NCBI RefSeq assembly: GCF_031877795.1
Contig: NC_133935.1
Location: forward strand, 87,302,748 to 87,366,747
DNA from: Strix aluco
Lineage: Eukaryota > Chordata > Aves > Strigiformes > Strigidae
Direction of reading: 5' to 3'
Length of the DNA stretch: 64,000 nucleotides
The translations under genes were made by a program, and so were the position numbers. Position 1 is the stretch's first letter. Each line of letters begins with the position of its first letter. Positions 22,401-39,055 of the stretch are shown piece by piece. Below the pieces are notes generated by a model. It did no database searches, was not told where the DNA came from, and saw only the letters and a list, made by a program, of their open reading frames with translations.

Positions 22401-25400
22401 TTTTTGTCATCTGCAGGGAAAAAATAAAGAGTCACATTTACATGGGTCATTCTGGCAGCAGAATTGACTTTTGAGGAGGACGTATGTGTATACACCATTC
22501 CTTCAAATGTAGGGTGTGTTTAGGCTTGCTTTGATTGCTTTTTACCTTTGCAGCCACAGGGATGATCTGTCTTGAGTCTGGCTGCCCAGGGAAGCAGTTT
22601 GTTAAACATTAAGTCCCTCTCTGCCTTTAGTCTGCTCTTGTGCCTTAGTCCCCTGAGACCTTTGAGATCCACTGCCACCCAATTCAGCCAAGTGGGGTGA
22701 GGTTCAACCCCAAGTGTGAATGCAGACCCATGGTAGAGGTGGGTAACTGCCCTTGTCAACCTCCTGTGCGAGGCTGCAGCTGTAGCTGCAGACACTGAAG
22801 AGCCTATCAGGGTCCTACAGAACCTCCTGGCATGTGGGTCAGCCCTTTCCCAGCATCCCCAAGACATCTCATTGCAGCCACCAGCCAGGAAGGGCTGAAC
22901 ACTCCACTTCCAACCATTCAGAGCATACGCAACCCATGGGAACAGACTGAAGCAGCTGCAATGGATAAAAACTACCTGCTCACACCTTCTCCCCGCATCA
23001 CACACACTCTCTTCTCAACCCCAGGAAAGCTTCAGTGAGAGAGGACCACCACCCCACCACAAGGGATGGGATGGTTGCAAAGGTGGATGCAGCTAAATAG
23101 ACCTTATCCCTTCCCAACCTACAGTCTTCATGTAGTTTAATTCACTTTGGAGGTTCATTGAAAGAAGTTAAAGACCTCATCTCCTCTTGGAGACAGTGGG
23201 CTTTAGGATGGCTTAAATAATCTACTTTGACATCACATCTTTTCCTAAACTACATTCCCTTCCCCAGGTATCTGAATCACACGTTCCCCATGATTTTGGC
23301 AATAGCAGGGCTTCAGGTTTGGCCTGGAGACCTGAAACTCCTGGACGTGACCAGGGACACCAGGTCCTTGCATCAGAGGGGTGCACCAGGCCTTGATCTC
23401 TGGGTACCAGCTTTGTCCTACCTTTGCGGCCAGGGATGCCAGACCCATGCCCCTTGCCAGAAGCAATAACCTTTCCACATCTTTTACATTCCCTGGCTGA
23501 TGTCCTCTGAGCAGGTGACAACTGAGTCCAAAATGCCACCGGAGGTATTTTCAGTGGCTCCCTTGGCCCTTTTAAAGTGCTCCTCAACCCCAACAGGATG
23601 TGATGCCAGGGCACAGAATGGACACATGCCTCACTGGTAGGCAGAGAAGGACCCGCTTTCTGAGTGCCCACACACCTTTCATGAAGCACCTGTTGGCCAG
23701 GTCAGCACCCAGAGCTTCCATCCCACATGTATTTATGTGTTCAACCCCCTTCTTCTATCCCCAGACCAACAAAATCAGGGGACGTGAGTCCCTAACCTGC
23801 TCTGAAGCATGCAGGGCTGTCAGTGGTCTGAACCAAACAGGGTCCAAGGGTCTCCTGAGCTTCCTGCAAGGACCACAGTCAACATCTGCAGCCCTCAGGG
23901 AGCAAAAGGATGCAAAACCCATCTCTCCAAGGAGGAATGATGGGAGAGAAATACTATCAAAGCCCTCACTGTCCACCCTAGGCACAAAGCTTCATGAAGT
24001 GGGTATCACACTACTTCCATGGGTAGTCAAACCTGGATTGAGTCAAACCTAGGTGGAGATTAGCATCACCCAAGGAAGTGCATATATTTGAAAAAGCTGG
24101 TTAGATACCTCCTGCCAAGCTTCAGACCTTGCCCTGCGATGTCCCCTAGTCCACCAACACTAATTAAGCTACCGGGTAATGGCGCTGGCTCAAGCCCTTC
24201 TTAATCCATGGAGGTCAAGGAAAGGCAGGACACAAACCAAGCAGGGGGAATCCAAAGGTTGCTGAGAATCAGCACTCACGCATCCACAACAAGCACAAAG
24301 GGAAATAATTTTTAATGGACCTCCGCTGCGGGGAACAGGTTGGAAATAGCTCTCATCTATCACTGCTTCCTCACTGCAGAGCAAGAGCTGAAGGGCTTCA
24401 TCAGCTCCAGGGACCACGCAGCCCTTAGAGAAAGCTCTTCCCTCTGCAATAAATGAGCCCACAAGCGTTTGCCAGAGGGAGAGGAGAGAAGACTGCAGGC
24501 TAGATGGTGATTTCCCTTGCTCTTGCTGGGAAGAAGTCCCACTAATGGAGTTTCCCACCCGGCTCTTTGCGTTGAAGTCTGCAAGCAGGTTTGCTTGCCC
24601 AAAAATACTTCAACAGGCTCCAAAGATTTGGATAACCAAACCGCCCTCCAGGACTCAGCGAAGAAGAGGAAAAGAAAATATCAGTCCAGGAGATGAAAAC
24701 TTCAAATGAAAATGAAAGAGGAGTGAATTGCTGGAGCAGTCGATCCGGACGTGTCTCAGCCAACAGCTGGAGGTGATTAAGGTTGAAAACGCTCTACCCA
24801 GGACTGAAGCCAAAGGGGAGCTCTCAACATTACTGGCCACTGCCTCTCGGGCAGTGGCCAGCAACTTCACAGGCTGGGTGAGAAGCTCAAAGATGCTCAT
24901 CTAAGAATATCCACAGTCATGGCTCCTCTTCTTCAAAGGAACAGGTGTGACCATTGCTGGTGCATGGCCCGGGAGCAAGAACATCTCCCCATCCTAACTC
25001 AGAGCCTAACCAGGGTCGCAACTGGCTGCTGTTACCTTTTGTGGGGTTGTTCAGAGGATTTTCCCCACTTTTGGCAGGATTTGTCCCTTCCCAGGGATAC
25101 CTGCAACCCACCAGCTCTTTGCTAGAGGAAGGTGGCAATGGCATTTCCAAGCAGGTTTCAGAGGAGCTCTGATAAGCAGGCCAGGCCAAGCAGGGTCCTG
25201 GGGCCACCAGGAGCCCCCAGCCCAGCCACAAATCTGTGGTGTCCATTGTCCACCAGCAACCTGACTCCTTTGGGTGTCTCAGCTTGGGATCCCATGGAGA
25301 AATGCCTGTTTCCAGCAGGGAAATCTCCATCCCCATCCTTTTTGTAGCACTTCTGGGCTACTAGACGTGCCCAGAAGGAACCCTCTCTCTGACCACACCA

Positions 25401-26039
25401 GGACCAGAGTGGTCCTGGGAACTAAGATTTGGGGTTTGAGTTCCTGGCTGCTCTCTTGGAGCAATTTGAGTTAATTTTGCTGGACCTCAGTGGGTTTGGG
25501 AAGCTTGAAGGGGTTTTTTTCAAGACACACTTTATCCCTACCTCCGTTCTGCACCTGGGACAGTGCTACCATATCCTGGAAAGACTTTCCCAAAATTTCA
25601 ATCTTCCAGGAGTTTTCCTGCTTACATGAGAGGACAAAAGCACCCAGAGATGGGAAACCAGACAGAGGGCAGAGCACTGTGAGTGAGGCAAGCCTGTCCC
25701 TGCTGCAGATGGGATTTAGGAGCACTGGCCCAGGGCAAAACCCTGCCAAGGTGCTGCACCAGCCCCACTCTTCAAATAGAAACATGTTAATTGGGATAAC
25801 ACTGTTAATCAATGCTGAAAACCCCAACAGGCATCCTTAGGGGACATGAAAACCTTTGCATTTAAAATATTCTTGCACCAAGTGCCTGGCTACCTGGAGA
25901 AGCAGGGGAAAAACCTGTCTGCATGACCCTGCAAAGTCCCGGCGTTGGCGACAGCCCCATTTTCAGGTGACTCTCACCAGGCTGTTGGGTTCAGACGTCT
26001 TTTTCCCCCCGCCCCTCCTTTTTTTCTTTCTGAATGGGG

Positions 26040-26190
26040 AGAGGCACCGCAGCCCCATGACGTTGCCAGCTCCCTCTGATTTCATTTTAATGAAATCATG
26101 CCCAAATGAAGGCTCCACGTCTGGAGTTACGACTCCAACCCCGTGATCGCTCATTTTTATATATACACGAGGGAGGGGAAAAGCGTTTCC
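26040..26190 (+). promoter_or_regulatory. UCN3: UCN3 proximal promoter
   Basis: A TATATA box lies at about 26158-26165 in TTTTTATATATACAC. Upstream are a CRE-like TGACGT (26058-26063) and a perfect 9-base inverted repeat GATTTCATT/AATGAAATC (26078-26097). The block precedes a non-coding exon with a strong donor, matching the two-exon UCN3 layout of mammals. The transcription start is inferred at about 26190. Confidence 0.6.
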
Positions 26191-26335
26191 ATAGAGAGAA
26201 AAAATATCACAGTCCTCTTAATAACAATAAAAGAAAAGCGAGGGTGCTGAAGTTCAGGGGAACGCGCCTGATGCCTCTCTCCTCGGAGTGAGACCGCAGC
26301 AACCCCTTCCCATCCCGACCAACGAGGACTACGAG
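26190..26335 (+). other. UCN3: UCN3 exon 1 (5' untranslated), inferred
   Basis: The exon would start about 25-30 bases after the TATA box and end at ACGAG|GTGAGT (donor at 26336). It has no useful open frame. Mammalian UCN3 also has a non-coding first exon and keeps the whole precursor in exon 2. Confidence 0.55.
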
Positions 26336-29300
26336 GTGAGTGCCTGGATTTCATTTATTAACCAGCAGACGGCTTCATTTGCACAAACTTTAAATATTTC
26401 AGTGCTTTCCTTGGGAGATCAGGTTCCACGTTTCTCTGCAAGAAAAAAAAAAAAAAAAAAAGGCAGGAGAGGGATTAGCAGTTCAAAATATTGTGTTAAA
26501 AGGCTCCCCCCACACTCCCTCTGAAGGAAAGAAATCTCTTTTTTATTATTATACCAATTTGGGGAGGCAGATGAGGCTGGGCAGCATGGGAAGGGTTTGG
26601 AAATCTTGGGAAATCAAAAAGTAGGGATACAAATCACTGCTGTGGTTAAAGGGATGGGGAGGAGAGGAGGGCACAGCCCCATCCCCACCGGCTCAGCTTC
26701 AATTTTGGAGCCCTGGGAATCAGCATCGTCAGGAGAGATTCATTAGGAAAGCGGAGGCGGCATGAGGCAGAAAGAGTTTTAAAAGTCTACGGGTCTCATC
26801 CACAGTATTATTTTATTTGAGACTTACTTTTTGACGGAGAAAAATTAGCTTAATCCAGCTCTTCTGCTGCCAAGGAGCCCGTGATAACCAGCAAATAGCT
26901 TTGTCCCCAGTTTGCAGAGCTGCCTTGCCAGAGCGATTGACTTTTCTCTTTTAAAGGCGAGAGGCAGATCTTCAGCCGATACAAATGGTCCTGCCGTGGC
27001 TCTCGGCACCATCTCAATATAATGCCTGCAATTTCTCACGGGTATCGGGGCAATTTCCACCAGCAGGAATGGCACCTGCAGGTCACCCTCCAGCAGCCGC
27101 AGATTTAACTCTGACTCCTCAGATCTGCCGCAGGTGGTTTTTCTTCTTTTCCTGCTTTTTCTGGGAGGGGAGGAAAACCCAATTCCAGGTTGCTTTCTGG
27201 ACCAAAAAAAACTTTCTGGCATGCCAGGACACAAAACCCCCACGCAAAAAAAAAAAAAATTAAAAAAAAAATCAGCTTTTGTTTTCCACCAGCACAGCTG
27301 GATGCTGTATTTTTTTGCTGCTTTGCCTTGATTTTTGCTTTTTTTGTCAGGATATCGACCCCACAGCCAAAGACCAGGAATCCAGGTGCTGGGTGCGGAT
27401 GTGTTTCAGCCACATTTCCCCCTTGCTGTGCCTTTCCCCTCACTCAGCCGAGGTCCCCCAAGAGTTTTGCTAAACAGAAAAAGCCCGAGCTGGCCATGGG
27501 GCCAAGCCACCCATTTCAGACAGTCATGAAACAGATTTTTGAGGAGAGGCAAAGTGGAGATGCTGCTCTGCAGCTCTGGAGAGGGCAGTGGCAGCTCGAA
27601 ACAGCTCAGCACTCTCTCACCAGCTGTGCCGGCTCTGCGAGGGCTTTCAAAGATTTTCCCATTCTCCATCCAGCAGCGTGGGGCCAAACAGTGTCCCCCA
27701 GGAGAGCACAGGCTGCGGGCAGCGGTGAGAAATTTAGATTTCTAAATTCATACCCCCAGCCCCCCCATCCTGCTAGCAGGGGCTGCAATGAGTTTGCTGT
27801 GGGGGTGCTGCTTCCTCTGCGGCTGAAAGGCAGCTGCAAAGGGGGAGATTTTGGGGCAGAAGAAAGATGTTTGTCCTCTTAAGCTTTTGCAAGCAAAAAC
27901 TGAGTCCCAGGATTTAAAGGAATGATTCAGGGCTAAAGGAAGGAGAGTTTTGAGCCCCGAATTGCCCTCACATGGGAGTTGTGTGCCTCAGAAGGATTTT
28001 CCATCCCCATCCTATAGTGACAACTTTGCTGGCACTGCCTGGGTCATGCCACGGCTGGTGCACATTCCTCCTCTCTCGTCTGGATGCAGGGCAGAGTTGA
28101 GGGGACAGTTGTTGCCTGGGGGAGCTCTGTGGGGTTTTGTGCAGGGGCAAGTGAGGCAAAGAAGTGGAAATTGAGCAGCTCCCTCAAATCCTGCCTGTAC
28201 AATTTACCCAAATCTCCCCCTCTGAGGGACAACAAAGGGCAGAGTTAAGGTGACCCAAGTTTCAGGGACAGTGGCTCAGTGGCAGAAGAGCAGGTCCAGG
28301 GTGAGAGCTCCTGGGGACAAGGGGGTTGATCTGGTTCTGGATCAGTCTGAGGACATCTCCCCCACCCAGCAGCCCCTCGTGCAGCGAGGCACAGCCTCCA
28401 TCCTCAGCGGTAGCCCCAAGACACAGACATCCATGGAGACTCGCAGGAGCCATCCCGCTCTGCAAGAGTTTCCCAGGGGACTCCCCCAGCCTCCTTAGCC
28501 CCTCCACGCTCCCAAACCCATGGAAAATAAATTAGCAGCTCACGACCCCAAATCAACGCTTTAACCCCAGTCCCAGGTGGGGTCCCGCACCCCTGGAGAC
28601 TGTCCCCCAGCCAGAGCTTGCCGTATGATGCATTTGCCACAAGATGGGGCCCGAAGGTTGGGAATGCCAGCTTGCCTCCAAGTACCTGGAGGGTCCTTCT
28701 GCCCTCGGGGCTGGCCCTGGGGACACTTGTCTGACCTCGACATGGGCAAAGACCCCCACCGGGAGATCCCTTGTGGCCTTTTTGGTGGTCTTTTTGAGCG
28801 GTCGGGTGGGTGTACAGAGAAATGTGTCGCTTCCCAGAGACAGGACTCAGAGACCGGGAGGTTCTGCAGACCATGAGGGTTATCCCAAGGTTTTCAGCCC
28901 CCCGCAAGACCCCAGAATGCCTGTATTTCAAGCAGGGAAGTATGCTGTTGTGCTGAGATTTTGTAGGTGCCCCCAGATCCCCAGGCAAGGCTGTCCATAA
29001 GGGGACTGCGCCCCAAATGTGCCATCAGATGGGGCAGCCTGTCCTGAACCCAGAGTGGAGGGGGGTCCTGGGGATGGAGCCATGAGGTAATGGGCAACCC
29101 TGCAGCATCCAATGTCAGGGCTGGAGAGGGAACATGGGGCCATCACACTGGATGGGTGGCAGATCACCCCTCCAGCACTGGGGCTGATTTTCCCCCACTC
29201 TCCATGCCCTTTTCAGACAGAGTTGTGTGAGAAGGTGGACAGGCAATTTCTGGCTTCAAAGAGAACAGAAACATCTCTGGTGGCTTCAGGCTGACCAGAG

Positions 29301-29800
29301 AGGAGCTGAAAGGAAAACCCACCTTTACAGCAGCTGGTGGTACCCATGGTTACTCTGTGGAGGTGTTAGCAAGGTGGAGAGGGCTGCATGGGGGCTGCAA
29401 CAGGATTTCCCCAGGCAAGGAGGTACCCACAGTAGAAACCAGCTCTCCTGCAGCAAGCACTTGTGTTTCAGCAAAGGAATGGCCAAATTCTCCCCTTCAT
29501 GGAGGCTGCAGTCTTGCCAAGCACCTTGGACATCCCACCTCCCATCCAGCACCCCAAAAACAAGGGCTGGGGGGATGCACCTCGCAGCAGGAGGCCCCAA
29601 GACAACTCATTCCCACCTGCCCTAACAATTAGATCGGACCTGGGGGTGGACCTGGGAGGTGAAGCCAAGAGCGCAGGACCTGGAAGATGAACCCAGGTCC
29701 ATGGGATGTGGGAGGGTGGGGGGATGATGATGCTCTGCCCCAGGGCCCACAGGAAGCTCATGCCCATCTCTGCCTCCCCCTCACTCTTTCCACTGGGCAG
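26336..29800 (+). other. UCN3: UCN3 intron 1
   Basis: A 3.5 kb intron lies between the inferred exon 1 donor and the CACTGGGCAG acceptor at 29791-29800. It holds poly-A runs at 26443-26461 and 27246-27272 and several long but unconvincing ORFs. Confidence 0.5.
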
Positions 29801-29809
29801 GCCACCACA

Positions 29810-30280
29810 ATGCCCCACGCCAGGCTGCTGCTTCTCCTCGCCCTCCTCTGTGCTGCAGAGACTGGCCGAGCTTTCCGCCTCTACAACACCGCCTCCATCT
29901 TCAGCTGCCTCAACGCGGCCCTCGCTGAAGCCCAAAAGAGCCACCCAGAGGAAAATGCCATCTTGGACAAGCGTGGCTTTGATTCCCCATCACCGGAGGA
30001 GGCGTCTGAGGAGGAAGAGGGGGAGGACACAGTGGATGAAGAGATGGGGAAAAGGACGTTCCCAGGGGAAGGCCATTACAAATATGTGTCCCAGGCACAG
30101 GTGAAAGGGAAGACATACCAAAACCGGGCCAAGAGCGATCGCCGCACCAAGGTCACCCTCTCCCTTGACGTCCCCACCAACATCATGAACATCCTCTTCA
30201 ACATCGCCAAAGCCAAGAACTTGCGGGCAAAGGCTGCTGCCAATGCGCATCTCATGGCCCAAATCGGGCGGCGGAAGTGA
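29810..30280 (+). CDS. UCN3: Urocortin 3 precursor
   Basis: A single coding exon encodes 156 residues (human about 161). Residues 1-20 form a signal peptide ([20 protein letters not shown]). A conserved [11 protein letters not shown] block is near residue 31, and an acidic spacer (about 63-80) is followed by KR. The YKYVSQAQ block precedes RRTK at about 111-114, then the mature peptide of 38 residues starts at [13 protein letters not shown] and ends HLMAQI, followed by GRRK for amidation and cleavage. The peptide is a CRF-family hormone selective for CRF receptor 2 (known for the family). The start has a good context (GCCACCACAATGC) ten bases after the acceptor. Human starts FTLSLD; here Val replaces Phe. 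The neighbours are as in other vertebrates. Confidence 0.97.
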   Translation: MPHARLLLLLALLCAAETGRAFRLYNTASIFSCLNAALAEAQKSHPEENAILDKRGFDSPSPEEASEEEEGEDTVDEEMGKRTFPGEGHYKYVSQAQVKGKTYQNRAKSDRRTKVTLSLDVPTNIMNILFNIAKAKNLRAKAAANAHLMAQIGRRK

Positions 30281-30553
30281 CCCCCTGCGGGGCAGGGGGG
30301 ACTTGGAGCAGGGCTGGCTGTGTGGGGCCATCACCCAGCCCCAGCCTGCCAGCCAGAGAGGACTAACGGCTGTGTATGATATAAGTGTTGTATATTTTTG
30401 ACCCATAGAGTTACCTAACTTTCATATCTCTTCTCCCTCCTCCTCTCCTTCCCAATCTCCTCCATCACCCCCGCCCCTGACATTTCCATGCGCGGGGAAG
30501 AGGCTTGTGTCTGCAGAAGGGCAAGGGGGCATGATGCCTCGGGAAGGTCCCTA

Positions 30554-30559
30554 ATTAAA
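30554..30559 (+). terminator. UCN3: UCN3 polyadenylation signal
   Basis: ATTAAA lies 274 bases after the stop in CTAATTAAAGC, with a T/G-rich stretch following. It gives a short 3' UTR, as expected for this gene. Confidence 0.55.
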
Positions 30560-30574
30560 GCTACGATCTCTTGA

Positions 30575-33030
30575 GTTTCCAATGCTTTGTTCTCCCATCG
30601 CCTCCACAGGGTGCTCGGTCAGGTCTGTCTGGACCCATTCCCTTTCCAAAACCTCCCTCCAACTCAACCTCAAGGCCCTGTTCCCATCACGATCCAGACT
30701 CTACTCCCTCCCAAGTGCCCATGCACAAGCTGTCCCTACAAACAAGCATCATGGCATTGGGAAGGGAAAAGCAAGACTGGTCAGGGGAACTCAAGAAGGA
30801 TTTCCCAGTTTCTCCTCCACGGGCCTCGCTAGGTTTTAAGTTTGTCTTGCAACCACCCTTTTCCCCACGGGCACCTTCAGCAATCACAGCTGGGACAGCA
30901 TCAACCTCCCCATCCACATGGCCCTTCACAAGTGTCCCCAGGGTGTCGGTGGGCCCTGGACAGGGCCACCCCATGGCCTCAGGTGAGTTTGGACCCCAAG
31001 AGCTGCAGGTGACTCCCTGGCTACTCCAGAACCATCCCATTGGCTTTGTCCATGTTGCCCTATCTACACCTGCCCACCATTCCACTGCTCTCCCTTTTTT
31101 AGGTAGACCTCTGAACCAGTTTCTCAGCTGGTATAGTTTCAGCTGTCCATACACAGACCATCCCCCTTCACTCCACTCTTTTCCACCCTCCAATGAGTCC
31201 CAGCTCACCAAGCTCCCACTCCTTTACCTTGGACTATTTATCCCTTCCTCATCTCCCTTTCTCTTCACCTCCCAGTCCAATTCCAAAATGAAAGTGCATC
31301 TTCTGGCCTCCATCCCTGCATGTAGCAGGCGTGGGAGGTGGAGAGAAACTTGGCCCTCCTTCCCCAGGAGACGTTTCCCAAGAGCAGCAAAGCAGCTCCC
31401 ACCAGCCCCGTTCAGGCATCCAGGGCATGGCCATGGGGAGCACATCAGGTAGGGCATTAAGAGGGGACAGATATCAAATTGAAGGCTGGGTGGATGGACC
31501 CAGCAGCCATCTGCAGAGATGCAGCTGGAGACATCTCCCCTCCACCCCACTGGGCACCCAGAGGAGGCAACACAGCCAAATTCAACCCCAGCAAGACCAC
31601 GCTCAGGTGGCCAAGGCTCCTAGCTGGTCCGCAGCCCAGGGACTCAGGACCCAAATGCAACTGAAGCCCAAAAACAAAAACAAAATAGTGCACCAGGCCC
31701 TTCAGCATCTCCCCCTCATAGCACACATCTCCAGCAGACAACACACCAAGATGTTCACAGCATCTCCGTGCAATGACCTCTTCCCTCTTCAGCTCCGAGC
31801 ATACACCAGTGAGGTCTTTCCTTGTTGCAATCTGCTGTAGCCTTGGACTACATGGCCCTTTAGGTACACTGTATAGAGCTTTATACATTTTTATAGCCTA
31901 CACACCCATCCCCCAGTGGTATTTTTTGCTCTTGTTCAGCAGGACTTAGACATTGTCCTCATTTCGCACCCAGGGAAACTGAGGCACACATACCCGCTCA
32001 CATCTGGTCAGGCAAAGGCAGGGCAGAGCAAGGTCAGACCTGGCTGGGCACCCAGCTGGACACACTCTTGTCCCTTTGTGGATTTGGCCAGAGGTGTCCA
32101 CAGGTTGTCCAGGCTCAGCCTGTCTCATGCACAGGACTATCTAGAAGAGCCTTGGCACAGCAAGGAGCGACAGAGGGATTTGCTCAGAGCCAAGGGAGAA
32201 ATCTTTGCTTTGAGCAGAATGTTGAAGAGAGTTTCCCCTGTGCTCCCCAGTGACCTCCAGTAAAGCACTGGCTGAGGCTGGGAAAAGGCTTTTCCCCACC
32301 ACCAGCTGCCATGGGGATCTGCACCAGCCCTGCTTGGGGTTCTTTTCCAGCACCAGATTAGACAAGGGGAACATCTCAGGCCCATGCTAGAGCCTGGAAA
32401 TCAAAACATCCCATGCCCGGGGCTCACACTGGGTCTTTCTTCTGCTCCCCTTTAATGAAGGAAGTTAACATTGAAGCAACAATATGGAAGCAGAGGAGGC
32501 AAGGTGGTTGCTAGCACCAGGCTGTGCTTGCACGTGCAAAGCTGAGATGGGGATAGCAGATACCAGCTGATAACGCATGATGAGGAAAGCAGAGATCCTT
32601 CCTCCCCAGCTGCATCCCTGTAGGGGAGTCTCACCAACACCCAACACTGGCTCGGACAAACTCTTCCAAACTTAATCCTCCGTCTCAACCTCTGCCAAGC
32701 GAGACTAAGGGTTGCTTGGAGGGGCTGAGACACAGGCGGAGATCAGAGGAGACAGATTTCCTGAGGAAGCTGGATGGAATTTGGACACTGAAATCTCCCT
32801 CAGCACCCACCTGGGTCTGGGAGTTCACAGAGCCAAGGCCAACATGCTTGGGAATGACAGCGTTGCTGTTTGGGGTGATATGTGCAGTTTTGTAAAGTCC
32901 AGGTGAGGATTTAGTCTTTCCTGCCATTTCATGCAGGGATGAAACCCAATCTCTTGGTATTGCACTCCAAAACAGCGGTTTGCTCAGGCATGGGTGCACA
33001 GCCACTGCAGGCTCACTCAGGCCAACATAT
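30575..33030. other. Intergenic interval downstream of UCN3
   Basis: No gene is recognised. An 882-base open frame at 30571-31452 is proline/serine-rich with no domain, promoter or splice signals, and is taken as chance. Confidence 0.5.
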
Positions 33031-33190
33031 CCTTCTGCTCCTGCTGCCAGGTCCCTTCCAGCCTCTTCATAATCTTCCCCCACAGCAGCCAGGTCTTCCC
33101 TGGCCTCCAGGAACCCCCTTGTCCTCCTTCTCCTGTATGTGCCAATACTCAAAGGCCTCCTTCACCCACATCAGATCAAAACAGAGATGC
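33030..33190 (-). pseudogene. Alpha-tubulin C-terminal fragment (relic)
   Basis: On the minus strand the sequence reads FDLMWVKEAFEYWHIQ and then, after a frame change, [19 protein letters not shown]. These match [16 protein letters not shown] and [19 protein letters not shown] of the intact tubulins nearby. Similarity fades past about 33190, so only the last part of exon 4 survives. It lies 1.7 kb upstream of the intact + strand tubulin, in opposite orientation. Confidence 0.85.
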
Positions 33191-34800
33191 TGCAGTTGTG
33201 TAGGCAACCCCCAAGGACAGCAGGTCCTGAACCCCATCCTGGGATCAAGAAGGCCCCAGGCCCACCCAGCTGAGGAAAGGATTCAGACAGTGTAACCCAA
33301 TGGGCATTGAGCATCTGGCCAAAAACACACTCCCACTGTGCAAGGAGGAACCCACGTTCACATCCATGGGGGCTTGGCTAGAAAAACCGAGCTGATTTCC
33401 AGCAGTCACCACAGGCAGAGTTAGCCCATGGGCCTCAGGACAAAGAGCACCGGGGACATGGTGGCCTTGCAGAGAGTTACATCAGGAGCTGAACCCTAAG
33501 CAGAAGGGGTGAGGTGTACTTCAGGCTGCAGATAAACCTAGAAAGAGACATCCCTGGTGGCATGAAGGCCTCTGCTCCTGGGGTGTCATGTCCTGTTCTG
33601 AGCTGGTCCAGGTGGGGCTGTGACCAACTCTCCCAGGAACAGAGTTACCCCCAGCCACCCAGGAGCTGTGTGTGGATCACCCTCAACACAACTCCTGACA
33701 TGCACAGGAGCACATTAAGATAGAAAAGCCAACACTGTTCTTCAGAGGAAGGTGAGAAACTGCCCCCACTCCCAGCCTCAACTCCACTGGCTGCTGGACG
33801 GTTGCTCTGTGTCCCTCTCGTGCTTTTGCTTAGACTCATGGACCTTTGTCTTCCTGGCCATTTTCTGCTGACTGTACCCCTTGGGGACTCCCGTTTTCTG
33901 TTCTCCCTCTTGGCAGGCCCCAACACTCCCATGGAAATCAAGAAGTGTAGTGAGACAGGGGGTAACCCACCCATGTCCAAGGCACTAGCTCGAGCTTTTG
34001 TAGCTCCTGTAGAGCCAGCCCCCATGTCTTAAGACTAGATCAGATTTTAAAAATTCTGTTTCTGACCTCTGGGACATCCCATGTCAGTGAATTTCTTGCT
34101 TTTGTGTATCCTGCCTGGAAAATAAAACCATTGTCCATTTGCAATGGGATGGTCTCATTGGTGCTTCTCAGTCCTTGTCTTATGCCATATACTGTCACCT
34201 CTCTCCACAGCTGCATCAAGCCCTCCAGGGCATCCAGCCTTTGTGGCTCTGGTTGAAGAAAAACTAGCACTGCCCTGGGGATAGGAGAGCCCAGTTTTCT
34301 TGGGACACCAGTGTTGGAGAAGCCATCCCAAACCCATGATGTTACCCCCAAGGCAGGATCCCAATCCTGCAACTCCTGTCCATCCCCAGGAGATTCAACA
34401 GATGTGCTGTTTGCACTTGGGAAAGGGGGATGGAAAGTAGAAAGCACATTTCGAGCCCTGGAGATTGCAAAGAAAGTCTTAAAAATAAGCCTCATGCTTT
34501 AAATTAAGAAAGAAAGAAAGAAAGAAAGCCATATACTCATCCCAGAAAAAAACCTTCAAAGTTCTTTTCTTGATTTCACAGGAAGGGCTCTTAGACAGCA
34601 TAGGGAAAGCAATGCTGAATGAGTACTTCAAAGCCAAAGAAGCTCCAAACCCCACAGGTCTGCAGGTGCAAGTCCTTCAAAGCACCTTGATTACCCACCA
34701 TGCCTCCCCCTCCCAGGGCAAAAACACCTGAACCCTTTGCCCACAGGTGCCTGCACGAGGAGGGGGTAGGGGGAGGGAGCCCTTTAGCAGAGAACCCAGC
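33191..34800. other. Interval upstream of tubulin gene 1
   Basis: No gene is seen. An AGAA tetranucleotide repeat is at 34506-34529. The TATA promoter of the next gene starts at its right edge. Confidence 0.5.
34506..34529. repeat. (AGAA)n microsatellite
   Basis: About six tetranucleotide units lie 300 bases upstream of the tubulin TATA box. Confidence 0.85.
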
Positions 34801-34809
34801 TCTACCTGC

Positions 34810-34816
34810 TATAAAA
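34810..34816 (+). promoter_or_regulatory. TATA box of alpha-tubulin gene 1
   Basis: TATAAAA lies in CTGCTATAAAAGGCCC, 69 bases upstream of the start codon, so the 5' UTR is about 45 bases. Confidence 0.75.
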
Positions 34817-34884
34817 GGCCCAGGAGGGAGGCAGGCAGGGTGTGCTTTGGCTGAGGTGGTGGGGAGCTCAGGTAGTTTGGAGCC

Positions 34885-38895
<4,011 letters not shown>

Positions 38896-39055
38896 GATTT
38901 TTACTTGTGGAAGGCAGCTTGGATGAAGCTTTTTGTGTGCTAGTCCTGCGATTCTTTCTGGTGAAGGGAGCTGTGGGCTGGCTCTGAGGAAATGTAACTT
39001 GGGAATTCCACAGCTTGGCCAAAAGCAACTCTTTGTATGTGCACAGTGTTGACTG

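Larger units (their letters stand above)
14620..26030. other. Intergenic interval between the collagen gene and UCN3
   Basis: I see no credible coding exon, RNA gene or recent transposon. Features are a poly-A run near 15780, an A/TA microsatellite at 16972-17010, and AT-rich enhancer-like islands at about 18340-18660 and 19120-19460. ORFs here have no recognisable domains and codon use unlike real exons. Confidence 0.55.

Noticed and set aside
27190-27882. 230-codon frame in the UCN3 intron
   Set aside because: Begins in poly-A/lysine low-complexity sequence and has no recognisable domain.
30571-31452. 293-codon frame downstream of UCN3
   Set aside because: Pro/Ser-rich, no promoter or family match; a stop-poor GC-rich stretch explains it.
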